Below, piece after piece: positions 6,325 through 15,290 of a stretch of 64,000 bases of DNA. This DNA comes from Ideonella sp. (GTDB taxonomy: Bacteria; Pseudomonadota; Gammaproteobacteria; Burkholderiales; Burkholderiaceae_C). The notes under the pieces were generated by a model. The model was not told where the DNA came from. It did not search any database and saw only the letters and a list, made by a program, of their open reading frames with translations. The position numbers and the translations under genes were made by a program. The stretch spans positions 372,001-436,000 of the forward strand of contig JABTUY010000001.1 in NCBI GenBank assembly GCA_015075165.1, in the 5' to 3' direction. Positions within the stretch are counted from its first letter, which is position 1, and the number at the start of each line of letters is the position of its first letter.

Positions 6325-7158
6325 ATGGCACAAGCACGGGGCACGCATGCGAGCCCGGACGAGATCGCCCGCCGCATCGTCGACGCCATCCTCGCCGGCA
6401 GCCTGGCGCCGGGGCAGCGCCTGGGCGAGCAGTCGCTGGCCGATCTCTTCGGCGTCAGCCGCACGCTGGTGCGCGAGGCGCTGGCGCGGCTGTCGGCGCG
6501 CGGCATGGTGGAAGTCAATGCGCGCCGCGGCTGGTTCGTCGTGCAGCCCTCGCGCGAACAGGCCGAGGAGGCTTTCCGCGCCCGCGTCGCCATCGAGACC
6601 GGCCTCCTGCACGCGTTCGACGCACCGCCGCCGCGCGCCGCCATCAAGCGCCTGAAACAGCACGTCAGCGCCGAGCGTGCGGCGGTGCGCGCCGGCGAGC
6701 CGGGGCCGCGCAGCTGGCTGCTCGGCGACTTCCACGTCTGCCTGGCCGATTGCCTGGGCAGCCCGGTGCTGGCCGACATCCTGCGCGACCTCACCGCGCG
6801 CACCACGCTCATCGCCACGCTCTTCCAATCCAACCACGACGCCGCACAGTCGTGCGCCGAGCACGCCGAGATCGTTGCCGCGCTCGAGGCAGGCGCGCTG
6901 CCCGAAGCGCGCCGCCTGGTGCGCGCGCACATCGAGTCGGTGGCGCGCCACCTCGGCGCGCGCAACGCGGCGCCCGAATCGATCAACCAGTTGCGGCGCG
7001 CGCTCGAAGCACCGGGCACCGCCCTTGCGGCTGCCCCAGGCAACGCGGCCGCCCGTGGCCTGTTCACGCGCTTGATGTCCTCACCGTCCCCCGCACCCTC
7101 ACCCTCACCCACCACACAACGCGCCGCACCACGGCGCCGCCCGGAGAAGACCGCATGA
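6325..7158 (+). CDS. GntR family regulator (FCD domain)
   Basis: A 277-residue regulator with an N-terminal winged helix (IVDAILAGSLAPGQRLGEQ, LADLFGVSRTLVREALARL, about residues 10-75) and a C-terminal all-helical FCD domain with metal-ligand histidines (FHVCLADCL and AEHAEIVAAL). FCD domains usually bind small carboxylic acids and release the regulator from DNA. I chose the ATG at 6325; the in-frame ATG at 6244 would place the candidate operator almost at the start codon. Its stop overlaps the start of the substrate-binding protein gene (ATGA), so it is the first gene of the amino-acid importer unit and most likely its local repressor. Confidence 0.9.
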   Translation: MAQARGTHASPDEIARRIVDAILAGSLAPGQRLGEQSLADLFGVSRTLVREALARLSARGMVEVNARRGWFVVQPSREQAEEAFRARVAIETGLLHAFDAPPPRAAIKRLKQHVSAERAAVRAGEPGPRSWLLGDFHVCLADCLGSPVLADILRDLTARTTLIATLFQSNHDAAQSCAEHAEIVAALEAGALPEARRLVRAHIESVARHLGARNAAPESINQLRRALEAPGTALAAAPGNAAARGLFTRLMSSPSPAPSPSPTTQRAAPRRRPEKTA

Positions 7159-7970
7159 AGAACCTTTCATACCCCTCCCGCCGCCTCGCAGCGCTTGCCG
7201 TCCTGGCCGCCGCCGCAGCAGGCACCTGGCTCGCCCCGCAGGCCGCGCAGGCCCAGACCGCGCTCGACGACGTGATGGCGCGCAAGCTCATCCGCATCGC
7301 CATTCCCACCGACTTCCCGCCCTACGGCTTCGTCGGCACCGACCTCAAGCCGCAGGGGCTGGACATCGACATGGCCAACTACATCGGCGCCAAGCTCGGC
7401 GTGCCGGTGGAGCTGGTGCCAGTGACCAGCGCCAACCGCATCCCTTACCTGCAGACGAAGAAGGCCGACCTCGTGATCTCCACACTCGGCAAGAACGCCG
7501 AGCGCGAGAAGGTGATCGACTTCACCGCCGCCTATTCGCCGTTCTTCCAGGCCGTGTTCGCGAACAAGTCGCTGCCGATCAAGGGCGCGGGCGACCTCGC
7601 CGGCAAGACGGTGGGCGTGACGCGCGGCGCCATCGAAGACCTCGAGCTCACGAAGATCGCGCCGAGCACGGCCGACATCAAGCGCTTCGAGGACAACAAC
7701 GCCACCGTGGCGGCGTTCGTGTCGGGCCAGGTGCAGGTCATCGCCACCGGCGCCTCGGTGGCCGGCAACATGATGAGCCGCAATCCGAACCTCGGCGCCG
7801 AGTACAAGTTCGTGCTCAAGGATTCGCCCAACTTCATCGGCCTGAACAAGGGCGAAGACAAGCTGCGCCTGAAGGTCAACGAGATCATCGCCGCGGCCAA
7901 GGCGAGCGGCGACCTCGACAAGATGGCGCAGAAGTGGCTCGGCCGCCCGGCCGGTGACCTGCCGAACTGA
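7155..7970 (+). CDS. Polar amino-acid ABC transporter, periplasmic substrate-binding protein
   Basis: A 271-residue exported protein. A signal peptide (basic start, hydrophobic core, cut near AAQAQ) is followed by the family-3 solute-binding fold: IRIAIPTDFPPYGFVGTD, LDIDMANYIGAKLG and LVISTLGKNAEREKVIDFTAAY. These are hallmark segments of polar amino-acid binding proteins. It captures the substrate in the periplasm and hands it to the two permeases encoded next. The start codon overlaps the GntR stop (ATGA). The specific amino acid cannot be told from the sequence. Confidence 0.93.
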   Translation: MKNLSYPSRRLAALAVLAAAAAGTWLAPQAAQAQTALDDVMARKLIRIAIPTDFPPYGFVGTDLKPQGLDIDMANYIGAKLGVPVELVPVTSANRIPYLQTKKADLVISTLGKNAEREKVIDFTAAYSPFFQAVFANKSLPIKGAGDLAGKTVGVTRGAIEDLELTKIAPSTADIKRFEDNNATVAAFVSGQVQVIATGASVAGNMMSRNPNLGAEYKFVLKDSPNFIGLNKGEDKLRLKVNEIIAAAKASGDLDKMAQKWLGRPAGDLPN

Positions 7971-7993
7971 GCGCAGCGCGCGAAAGACGCGGC

Positions 7994-8671
7994 GTGATCA
8001 CGCTCGACTTCGGTGCCGTGCTGGCCGAGTGGCCGCAGCTCGCGCGCGGCGCCGCCTTCACGGTGGGGCTCACCGCGGCGTCGGCGGTGCTCGGCGTGGC
8101 GCTCGGTGTGGCCTGCGGCTGGGCGCGCGCCTTCGGGCCGGCGACGCTGAAGGCGGTGGTCGGCGCCTACGTCGAGCTGATCCGCAACACGCCCTTCATC
8201 GTGCAGCTGTTCTTCGTGTTCTTCGGGCTGCCGAGCCTGGGCGTGAAGCTCACGCCCGAGCTGGCCTCGGTGATCGCGATGGTCATCAACCTCGGCGCCT
8301 ACGCGGCCGAGATCGCGCGCGCCGGCATCGAGGGCACGCCGCGCGGGCAGTTCGAAGCGGCGCGGAGCCTCGCGCTCACCGAGCGCCAGGTGTTCCTGCG
8401 CGTCGTGCTGCCGCCGGCGCTGGCGCGCGTGTGGCCAGCGATGTCGAGCCAGATCATCATCGTCATGCTCGGCTCTGCCGTGTGCGGGCAGATCGCGGCA
8501 CAGGAGCTGAGCTACTACGCCAACCTGATCCAGAGCCGCAACTTCCGCGCCTTCGAGGCGTTCATCGTCGCCACGGCCATCTACCTCGGCCTAGCGGTGG
8601 CGCTGCGGCACGTGCTGAACTGGCTCGGGCCGAAGCTCATCTTCGGCCGCGTGCCGCAGGCGGGAAGGTAG
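7994..8671 (+). CDS. Polar amino-acid ABC transporter permease 1
   Basis: A 225-residue inner-membrane protein beginning at a GTG. It has about five helices and the HisM-type segment VELIRNTPFIVQLFFVFFGLP, plus the EAA loop (EAARSLALTERQVFLRVVLPPAL) through which the permease contacts the ATPase. It is the first of two permeases between the binding protein and the ATPase, so the importer is a heterodimer in the membrane. Spacing to the next gene is 9 bases. Confidence 0.93.
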   Translation: MITLDFGAVLAEWPQLARGAAFTVGLTAASAVLGVALGVACGWARAFGPATLKAVVGAYVELIRNTPFIVQLFFVFFGLPSLGVKLTPELASVIAMVINLGAYAAEIARAGIEGTPRGQFEAARSLALTERQVFLRVVLPPALARVWPAMSSQIIIVMLGSAVCGQIAAQELSYYANLIQSRNFRAFEAFIVATAIYLGLAVALRHVLNWLGPKLIFGRVPQAGR

Positions 8672-8680
8672 GGCCGCGCG

Positions 8681-9334
8681 ATGGTCGAGTTCGGCCTGTG
8701 GGACATCCTGCGCAACCTGCTGCTGGCGGGGCGCTGGACGGTGGCGCTGTCGCTCATCGCGTTTGCCGGTGGCGGGCTGCTCGGGCTGGCGTTGCTACTG
8801 GCGCGCCTGGCGCGGCTGCCCGGCGCGGTGCGCGGCGTGGCGCTGTACGTGCAGCTCTTCCAGGGCACGCCGCTCCTGATGCAGCTCTTCCTCGCCTACT
8901 TCGGGCTCGCGCTGCTGGGCTGGCAGGTTTCGGCATGGCTCGCCGCGGGCGTGGCGCTGACGCTGTACGCGAGCGCCTTCCTCACCGAGATCTGGCGCGG
9001 CTGCGTCGACGCCGTGCCCAAGGGCCAATGGGAAGCGGCCGACAGCCTGGCGCTCTCGTTTCCCGAGAAGATGCGCCACGTCATCGGGCCGCAGGCGCTG
9101 CGCGTCGCCATCGCGCCCACCGTCGGTTTCCTGGTGCAGGTGATCAAGGGCACCGCGCTCGCCTCGGTGATCGGCTTCATCGAGCTCACCAAGGCCGGCA
9201 CGATGATCAGCAACGCCACCTTCCGGCCCTTCACCGTCTACGCCTGCGTGGCGCTGATGTACTTCGCGCTGTGCTGGCCGGTCTCGGCCTGGAGCCGGCA
9301 ACTCGAAAGGAAGCTGCGTGAACGCCACGGCTGA
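8681..9334 (+). CDS. Polar amino-acid ABC transporter permease 2
   Basis: A 217-residue inner-membrane protein, homologous to permease 1: it has the signature VQLFQGTPLLMQLFLAYFGL and the EAA loop (EAADSLALSFPEKMRHVIGPQALR), with about five helices. Its end overlaps the start of the ATPase gene by 17 bases. Together with permease 1 it forms the substrate path of the importer. Confidence 0.93.
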   Translation: MVEFGLWDILRNLLLAGRWTVALSLIAFAGGGLLGLALLLARLARLPGAVRGVALYVQLFQGTPLLMQLFLAYFGLALLGWQVSAWLAAGVALTLYASAFLTEIWRGCVDAVPKGQWEAADSLALSFPEKMRHVIGPQALRVAIAPTVGFLVQVIKGTALASVIGFIELTKAGTMISNATFRPFTVYACVALMYFALCWPVSAWSRQLERKLRERHG

Positions 9335-10073
9335 AGTGCAAGAACCCATCGTCAAGGTTGGCGCGCTGCGCAAGCGCTTCGGCGACAACGAGGTGCTCAA
9401 GGGCATCGACCTCGACGTGCAGCGCGGCGAGGTGATCGCGATCATCGGCAAGAGCGGCTCGGGCAAGAGCACGCTGCTGCGCTGCATCAACGGGCTCGAG
9501 GCCTTCCAGGCGGGTGCATTGCAGGTCGACGGCCAGCCGCTGAAGCACGGCGACGCCAAGGCGATGCGCGTGCTGCGCCAGCACGTGGGCATGATCTTCC
9601 AGAGCTTCAACCTCTTCCCGCACCTGACCGTGGGCCGCAACGTGATGCTCGCTCCCACGCTGGTAAAGCAGCGCAGCAAGGCCGACGCTGAGGCGAAGGC
9701 GCGCGCACTGCTGGCGCGCGTGGGGCTGGCGGAGAAGTTCGACGCCTGGCCCGACGAGCTCTCCGGCGGCCAGCAGCAGCGCGTGGCCATCGCGCGGGCG
9801 CTGGCCATGGAGCCGGCGGTGCTGCTGTGCGACGAGATCACCTCGGCGCTCGACCCCGAGCTCGTGGGCGAGGTGCTGAAGGTCGTAGAGAGCCTTGCCG
9901 AAGACGGCATGACGCTGCTCATGGTGACGCACGAGATGGGCTTTGCGAAGAAGGTGGCCGACCGCATCGTCTTCATGCACGCCGGGCGCATCCACGAGAT
10001 GGGCCCGCCGGCGGAGCTGTTCGGCGCGCCGCGCACGCCGGAACTGCGCCAGTTCCTCGCCGCCCTGCACTGA
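9318..10073 (+). CDS. Polar amino-acid ABC transporter ATPase
   Basis: A 251-residue ATPase starting at GTG. It shows the Walker A motif GKSGSGKST, the Q-loop region FQSFNLFPHLTV, the signature [15 protein letters not shown], Walker B with the catalytic Glu (VLLCDEITSALD) and the switch His (MVTHEMGFA). In Walker B the usual DEPTSALD is DEITSALD, a variant known in some amino-acid importers. It drives the GntR-linked importer from the cytoplasmic side. After it there is a gap of 191 bases to the DUF1810 pseudogene in which I see no gene. Confidence 0.95.
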   Translation: MNATAEVQEPIVKVGALRKRFGDNEVLKGIDLDVQRGEVIAIIGKSGSGKSTLLRCINGLEAFQAGALQVDGQPLKHGDAKAMRVLRQHVGMIFQSFNLFPHLTVGRNVMLAPTLVKQRSKADAEAKARALLARVGLAEKFDAWPDELSGGQQQRVAIARALAMEPAVLLCDEITSALDPELVGEVLKVVESLAEDGMTLLMVTHEMGFAKKVADRIVFMHAGRIHEMGPPAELFGAPRTPELRQFLAALH

Positions 10074-10264
10074 CCGCGCCGGGCGCTCGCCCGCATTCGC
10101 CCGCCCGCATCGCCCATGCGGCCCGCACTGGCCCGCATTGGCGAGCCCCACTGCGGGGCGCAAAATCGCCGCCTCGGCGCCTGCACCGCCCGGGGCGCGC
10201 CCGTCACCTACCGTTACAGCGCGCGTCCCCGCGGCACGCGGCCCGGCCCGTCTTAGACTGAGCC

Positions 10265-10701
10265 ATGAACCGCAGCAAGAAGCCCGACCCCTGGGCGCAC
10301 ACCACCTTGCCGGGCGAGTTGCAGCCCAGTGGCCCCACGCCCGGCTCGAACGAGCTGGAGCGCTTCGTGCACGCGCAGGACCCGGCCTGGGAGCACGTGG
10401 TCGAGGAGTTGGAAGACGGTGCGAAGCGCACGCACTGGATGTGGTTCATCGGTTCATCTTTCCGCAGCTGCGCGGCCTCGGGCGCAGCGACCTGGCGCGC
10501 CGCTTCGGCATCGCCTCGCTCAGCGAAGCCGAGGCCTATGTGGCGCACCCGCTGCTCGGGGCGCGGCTGCGGCAATGCTGCGAGATCCTGGAAAGGCTGC
10601 AGGGGCGCACGGCGCTGGCCATCTTCGGCAGCGTCGACGAGCTGAAGCTGCGTTCCTGCCTGACCCTCTTCGAGCGCGCCGCGCCCGACGAGCGGCGTTG
10701 A
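10265..10701 (+). pseudogene. DUF1810 protein, frameshifted and cut at its 3' end
   Basis: The frame from the ATG at 10265 gives NELERFVHAQDPAWEHV and KRTHWMWF, the start of the DUF1810 family. The next family segment (IFPQLRGLGRSDLARRFGI, YVAHPLLGARLR, FGSVDELKLRSCLTLFERA) is in another frame. The shift is caused by an 8-base tandem duplication at 10443-10458. The 3' end of the family (about 20 residues) is missing because the IS91 remnant starts at about 10693; the apparent stop is already in element sequence. The function of DUF1810 is unknown. Confidence 0.85.
10443..10458. repeat. 8-bp tandem duplication that breaks the DUF1810 frame
   Basis: GGTTCATC is present twice in a row. Removing one copy joins HWMWF directly to IFPQL, as in the family. 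This looks like a replication-slippage event. Confidence 0.9.
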
Positions 10702-11084
10702 GCTGCACCCGTTCGTCCGACAGCGCCGGGCGGGTGATGTAGCGGCACAGCTGTTCCAGACGCTTGCGCTCGCGTGCTTCGACCCGCACCGCGGCGTGCA
10801 GGCTGAAGCCGTCGATGTCGGCGCACAGGCGCTGGCGAGCCGTGGCCTCGCGTGGCATTGCGCCCCTCAGGGTCAGTACCTTCTGGCCGGCGCGGGGTCC
10901 GAACGCGATCCGATACGTGACGGCCGCGGCCTGCAGCGGCCGCAGCGTGCGCGCCGCCTCGCCGTCGGCATCCGGCTCGGCCAGATAGGTCTGGCCCATG
11001 TCCTGGACCAGCACGCCGCGGCGGGTGAGCATCCTCATCAGACGGGCGATGAGCGTCTGCAGCAGCGCATGCACTTGGTCGGCC
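10693..11084 (-). mobile_element. IS91-family transposase fragment, second copy
   Basis: The minus strand encodes HALLQTLIARLMRMLTRRG, AARTLRPLQAAAVTYRIAF, then GPRAGQKVLTLRGAMPREA and LCRYITRPALSDERVQLNAA. The last parts are almost identical in protein and DNA to 4732-4960. It is a piece from the middle of the transposase, lacking both ends. On the left it cuts the 3' end of the DUF1810 gene and on the right the 5' end of an alcohol dehydrogenase gene. Both boundaries are judged by where gene homology starts, so they may be off by about 10 bases. Confidence 0.88.
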
Positions 11085-12116
11085 CGGCTGCACCGACCCG
11101 GCACGCCGCTGGCGATCGAGACCGTTCCGGTCCCGCAGCCGGGTGCCGGCGAGCTGCTGCTCGAAGTGGCCGCCTGCGGCCTGTGCGGCACCGACATCCA
11201 CCTCGCGGTCGACGGCGACATCCCGGTCGCGCGAACGCCGATCACGCTCGGCCACGAGGCCGCGGGAACGATCGTGCAGCTCGGTGCCGGCGTGGCGAGC
11301 TTCGCGGTCGGCCAGCGCGTCGCGCTCTTTCCGTCGCCGATCTGCGGCCAGTGCCGCTTCTGCCGCGCCGGACGCGAGTCGCTGTGCGAGGCCACGCAGG
11401 CCTACGGCATGTCGCACGACGGCGCGCTTGCGCGCTACATCGTCGCGCTGGCCGCGGGCGCCATCGCGATCCCCGACGCGGTGGACTTCGCGACCGCGCG
11501 GCGATCATCACCGACGGCGTGTCGACGCCGCTGCTGCACGCGCTGCGCTCGCGTGCGCGCGCTGCGCGCCGGCGAGGCGGTTGCGGTCGTCGGCTGCGGC
11601 GGCCTGGGCGCGCACGCGATCCTGCTGGCGCGGATGATGGGCGCCGGCTTCATCGCCGCGATCGACACCCAGCCGCAGGCGCGCGCGTGCGCTCGACTTC
11701 GGCGCCGACCTCGCGATCGATCCCGCCGAGCAGCCCAACCCGGGCGTGCGATCCGCGCGGCGCTCGGCCGCGGCGTCGACCTCGCGCTCGAGTTCGTCGG
11801 CCGCCCTGAAACGGTGGAGGCGACGCTGCGCTGCCTCGACACCGGAGGGCGCGCGGTGCTGGTCGGCGTCGGGCCGGCGCGCCCGGCGCTGCCGCCGCTG
11901 CTCGCCTTCGTCGGCCGCGAGCATTCGGTGATCGGCTCGTTCGGCATGGACAAGCGTGACATCGCCGACCTGCTGCAGCTCGTCGCACGCGGCCGGCTCG
12001 ACCTGTCGCGTTCGGTGACACGCAGCTTCGCGCTCGCTGAGGTCAACGAGGCGCTCGGCCAGCTCGCGAAGAAGGATACCGGCGTCGTGCGGCTCGTCGT
12101 CGAGCTGAGCCGCTGA
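11085..12116 (+). pseudogene. Zinc-dependent alcohol dehydrogenase (MDR family), decayed
   Basis: The 5' end is replaced by the IS91 fragment; readable homology begins RLHRPGTPLAIETV. The structural zinc loop (CGQCRFCRAGRESLC), the catalytic-zinc GHEAAG motif and the nucleotide-binding GCGGLGAHA are still recognisable. At least four frame changes interrupt it (near 11500, 11550, 11695 and 11745), each following an expected family segment such as IITDGVSTPL and ALDFGADLAIDP. The last part from RAIRAALGRG to the stop is intact. It lacks a start and cannot give a full protein. It lies 72 bases upstream of the nitrilase gene. Confidence 0.85.
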
Positions 12117-12188
12117 GGGCGCCGCGGACCGGCAGCATTGCCGCGCCGGGCTATCCTGTGCGCGTTGCCCCTGCCACCGGAGTCCCAC

Positions 12189-13124
12189 ATGAGCACACCC
12201 TTCACCGCCGCCGTCGTGCAGGCCGCCGCGGTCGCGTTCGACCGCGAGCGCACGCTGGACAAGCTGCGCGAGCTGGCCGCCGACGCCGCGCGCCGCGAGG
12301 CGCGACTGGTCGTCTTCCCCGAGGCGTTCGTGTCCGCCTACCCGAAAGGGCTCGACTTCGGCGCGCGGGTGGGCATGCGAACGCGCGAAGGACGCGAGGA
12401 CTTCCGGCGCTACTTCGATTCGGCGGTCGACGTGCCCGGCCCCGCGGTCGACTTCCTGGCACGCGTAGCGCGCGAGCAGCGCATCCATCTGGTGGTCGGT
12501 GTGATCGAGCGCGAGATCGGCACGCTGTACTGCACCGTGCTGTTCTTCGCCCCCGACGGCCGCTACCTCGGCAAGCACCGCAAGCTGATGCCGACGGCGA
12601 TGGAACGGCTGGTGTGGGGCTTCGGCGACGGCTCGACGCTGCCGGTGTTCGACACGCCGCTCGGGCGCCTGGGCGCGGTGGTCTGCTGGGAGAACTACAT
12701 GCCGCTGCTGCGCACGGCGATGTACGCGAAGAATATCCAGCTGTACTGCGCGCCGACCGCCGACGGACGCAAGACCTGGGTGCCGACGATGCAGCACGTG
12801 GCCCTCGAGGGGCGCTGCTTCGTCTTCTCGTGCAACCAGTTCACGCGCCGGCGCGACTTCCCGGCCGACTACCGCGCGATCCAGGGCGACGATCCGGACA
12901 CGGTGATCTCCGAAGGCGGCAGCTGCATCGTCAGCCCGCTCGGCGAGTTGCTCGCCGGGCCGAACTACGACGGCGAATGCGTGCTGACGGCGACGATCGA
13001 CCCCGGCGAGATCGCACGCGGCAAGTACGACTTCGACGTCGTCGGCCACTACGCGCGGCCGGACGTGTTCCGCCTCACCGTCAACGAGCGGCCGCAGCCG
13101 CCGGTGGTGCTGGAGCGCGAATGA
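12189..13124 (+). CDS. Nitrilase
   Basis: A 311-residue carbon-nitrogen hydrolase. The catalytic triad is visible: Glu45 (VFPEAF), Lys132 (KHRKLMPT) and Cys166 ([12 protein letters not shown]). The CWENYMPL context is that of true nitrilases, which turn nitriles into carboxylic acids and ammonia, rather than amidases. The ATG at 12189 was chosen as it starts just before the first strand (FTAAVVQAA). The gene overlaps the radical SAM gene behind it by 4 bases (ATGA). No dedicated regulator is visible; the upstream gap follows a decayed dehydrogenase. The substrate is unknown. Confidence 0.93.
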   Translation: MSTPFTAAVVQAAAVAFDRERTLDKLRELAADAARREARLVVFPEAFVSAYPKGLDFGARVGMRTREGREDFRRYFDSAVDVPGPAVDFLARVAREQRIHLVVGVIEREIGTLYCTVLFFAPDGRYLGKHRKLMPTAMERLVWGFGDGSTLPVFDTPLGRLGAVVCWENYMPLLRTAMYAKNIQLYCAPTADGRKTWVPTMQHVALEGRCFVFSCNQFTRRRDFPADYRAIQGDDPDTVISEGGSCIVSPLGELLAGPNYDGECVLTATIDPGEIARGKYDFDVVGHYARPDVFRLTVNERPQPPVVLERE

Positions 13125-14341
13125 ACGTTGCCGAGGCCGCTGCCCGGGCCGGCGGCGGGCTTCGTTTCCATGCCATGGCCAAGCCGGCTTCGTCGGCGTG
13201 CAACCTGGCGTGCAACTACTGCTACTACATCCACCGGCCGGGCGCGACGCCGGCGGGCCGCATGCGCAGCGATGTGCTCGAGGCCTACGTGCGTCAGGTG
13301 CTCGACGCGCAGCGCGGCGCACCCGAGGTGAGCTTCAGCTGGCAGGGCGGCGAGCCGACGCTCGCCGGGCTCGCGTTCTTCCGCGAGGCGGTCGCGCTGC
13401 AGCAGCGTCATCGCGGGCCGGGCTGCGTGGTCCACAACGCGCTGCAGACCAACGGCACGCTGATCGACGACGAATGGGCGGCGTTCCTCGCCGAGCACCG
13501 GTTCCTCGTCGGCCTGTCGATCGACGGGCCGGCGCACTTGCACGACCCGCTGCGCCGCGGCCGCGACGGACGCGCGAGCCACGCGCGCGTGATGCGCGCG
13601 CTGCACACGCTTCGGCACGCCGGAGCCGAGGTCAACGCGCTCACCGTGGTGCACGCGCGCAACTGGCGGCACGGGCGCGAGGTGTACCGGTTCCTGCGCC
13701 GCGAAGGCTTTCAGCACCTGCAGTTCATTCCGCTCGTCGAACGGCTGTGCGCCGACGGCTCGTTCGCACCACCGCCGCCGCTCGGCCGGCGCGCCTCGAT
13801 TTCGCCGTGGACGCCGCCGCCCGCGGGTTACGGCGTCTTTCTCTGCGACGTCTTCGACGACTGGATCGAAGCCGACGTCGGGCGCGTCTTCGTGCAGGTG
13901 TTCGAGGAATACGCAGCGGCGCTCGCCGGCGTGCCGCCGAGCCTGTGCGTCTACTCCGCCGACTGCTCGACCACGCCGATCGTCGAGTCGAACGGCGACG
14001 TGTACTGCTGCGACCACTACGCCTACCCGGCGTGGCGCCTGGGCAACCTGGTCGACACGCCGATCGGCGAACTCCTCGGGTCGGATCGGCAGCTCGAGTT
14101 CGGCCGCACCAAGCGCGAGCCGCTCGCCGACGATTGCCGCGCCTGCCCGTTCCTCGCGGCGTGCGTGGGCGGCTGCCCGAAGCACCGCTTCGCGCCGTCG
14201 TCCGGCGATGCGGCGCTGTCGTATCTGTGCCCTTCGTACCGGTGGTACTTCGCCCACGCCACGCCGCGCCTGGCGCCGCTGGTGCGGCTGGCCGCGCTCA
14301 AGGCATCACCTCGACGTACTCGTAGACCTCGCAGTCGGTGA
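13121..14341 (+). CDS. Radical SAM/SPASM enzyme, anaerobic sulfatase-maturase-like
   Basis: About 406 residues, starting within the nitrilase stop (ATGA). The radical SAM cluster motif is [10 protein letters not shown] near residue 25, followed by [10 protein letters not shown] and [11 protein letters not shown]. The C-terminal SPASM part has cysteines for two more clusters ([29 protein letters not shown]). This matches anSME-type enzymes, which turn a Ser or Cys of a sulfatase into formylglycine. No sulfatase gene is in the window, so the target is unknown. The last residues ([12 protein letters not shown]) look unlike the family; the true end has probably been replaced at about 14298, where a fragment of another gene abuts. 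Confidence 0.88.
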   Translation: MNVAEAAARAGGGLRFHAMAKPASSACNLACNYCYYIHRPGATPAGRMRSDVLEAYVRQVLDAQRGAPEVSFSWQGGEPTLAGLAFFREAVALQQRHRGPGCVVHNALQTNGTLIDDEWAAFLAEHRFLVGLSIDGPAHLHDPLRRGRDGRASHARVMRALHTLRHAGAEVNALTVVHARNWRHGREVYRFLRREGFQHLQFIPLVERLCADGSFAPPPPLGRRASISPWTPPPAGYGVFLCDVFDDWIEADVGRVFVQVFEEYAAALAGVPPSLCVYSADCSTTPIVESNGDVYCCDHYAYPAWRLGNLVDTPIGELLGSDRQLEFGRTKREPLADDCRACPFLAACVGGCPKHRFAPSSGDAALSYLCPSYRWYFAHATPRLAPLVRLAALKASPRRTRRPRSR

Positions 14342-14621
14342 CCTGCCGCCGCTGCGGCAGCGGCAGCCGTGCGAACCAGGCCTGCGGATCGTGACGGTCG
14401 ACCTCGCGGCCGATGAAACGCAGCAGGCCGCAGATCGGCTCGACCACGCCGGCGCGGTAGCGCAGGTCGTTCTTCACGTAGCCGAGGTACAGGTTCTTCA
14501 TGCAGTTGCCGCGACACCAGGCGTACGCCTCGCAGCCCCCGCACGGCATCGCCGCGGTGTGCTGCAGCGGGCTCGGCTTCAGCCAGTTGCCCTTGACTGG
14601 GGTGAGCCCGCACGGTCTCAA
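14298..14621 (-). pseudogene. C-terminal fragment of a second radical SAM/SPASM protein
   Basis: The minus strand encodes GNWLKPSPLQHTAA, CGGCEAYAWCRGNCMKNLYLG, GVVEPICGLLRFIGREVD and a natural-looking end ([10 protein letters not shown]). The spaced cysteines (CxxCx5CxxxC, then PxC) are those of the SPASM auxiliary-cluster region of peptide-modifying radical SAM enzymes. The CxxxCxxC core domain is absent, so only the last quarter survives. It meets the 3' end of the anSME-like gene head-on, with an overlap of about 44 bases. Which peptide family it belonged to cannot be said. Confidence 0.6.
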
Positions 14622-14718
14622 GCTGTGCTTCTTGCCTCAATCGCCATGGGTGCTGCCCTCCGGCGTGTGCCCTCCACTGCGGGGGCGCCTTCTGGTGCGT
14701 GTCTGCCGGTTCGATCGG

Positions 14719-14769
14719 GACGTGATCGGCGACTGCCTGACCGAGATCAACGTCACCAGCCCTACCTGC
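14719..14769 (+). pseudogene. Glutathione synthetase (gshB) C-terminal fragment
   Basis: The 17 codons DVIGDCLTEINVTSPTC match the highly conserved C-terminal motif of glutathione synthetase (DIIGDxLTEINVTSPTC). Sequence before and after does not continue the gene. It is a displaced scrap, not a functional gene. The short length limits certainty, but the motif is very specific. Confidence 0.55.
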
Positions 14770-14800
14770 GCATGCGCGTGGCGCACGCCCTCGCGCACCT

Positions 14801-15022
14801 GGCCTCGAAAACATCATCCGCGCCTTCGCCGGCACGGTCGTCCTGATCTCGCTCGCTCTGGGTGCGGCGGCAAGTCCGCTCTACCAATCGAGCCACTGGC
14901 TGTGGCTGACGGCCTTCGTCGGCTTCAACCTGCTGCAAAGCTCGTTCACGCGGCTGTGCCCGCTGGAGACCGTGCTGCGCAAGCTCGGCGTGCGCAGCAG
15001 CGGCTCGGCCTGCGGCGCTTGA
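14801..15022 (+). pseudogene. DUF2892 (YgaP-type) membrane protein, 5' end missing
   Basis: The frame ENIIRAFAGTVVLISLALG, HWLWLTAFVGFNLLQSSFT and LCPLETVLRKLGVRS is a complete DUF2892 two-helix domain with its natural stop at 15022. The domain often occurs alone or after rhodanese domains. No start codon or ribosome site is found upstream in frame; the preceding sequence belongs to the gshB scrap. It may still be read by an upstream start elsewhere, but as it stands it looks truncated. Confidence 0.65.
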
Positions 15023-15119
15023 GGCCGGTGCGGCTCGACGCTGAGGCGCTACGCGAATCTGCCGGGTGAGGTGAAGCGTTCGCGTGCGCGATATGCAGCC
15101 CTGGGAGTTCGTACCTCGG

Positions 15120-15290
15120 CCCGCACGGTCCGATCCGCGTTGATCGTCGACGTGCGCGAGCCTGCGGGGCTCGCTGCTGCGCACGTCCGTGGGCTCGCTG
15201 CATGTGCCGCGCGGTGTTCTCGAGGGTGCGATCGGGGCTGCGGCGGACACCGCGCCCGAGCTGGCAAGCAAGGCCGCGGCTGCTCATGAG
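15120..15290 (+). pseudogene. Rhodanese-domain remnant
   Basis: ALIVDVREPAGLAAAHVRG in one frame and GSLHVPRGVLEGAIG in the next are adjacent rhodanese family segments (VDVREPxEF..GHIPGALHIPRG). The frame is lost near 15190, and no active-site loop is seen. It lies downstream of the DUF2892 domain, which commonly neighbours rhodaneses. The rest of the 400-base stretch 15023-15422 holds nothing else that I can support, apart from a short AT-rich patch at 15382-15396. Confidence 0.6.

Noticed and set aside
5520-7115. 531-codon minus-strand frame across the VOC and GntR genes
   Set aside because: It is antisense to GntR and passes through the tandem repeat; serine/arginine-rich with no homology.
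9318-10073. DEITSALD in Walker B as an inactivating change
   Set aside because: The catalytic Glu is present and the variant occurs in active amino-acid importers.
12189-14341. Assignment to the Nit1C nitrilase cluster
   Set aside because: The acetyltransferase, AIRS and FAD-oxidoreductase genes of that cluster are absent and the radical SAM protein is of the anSME type.
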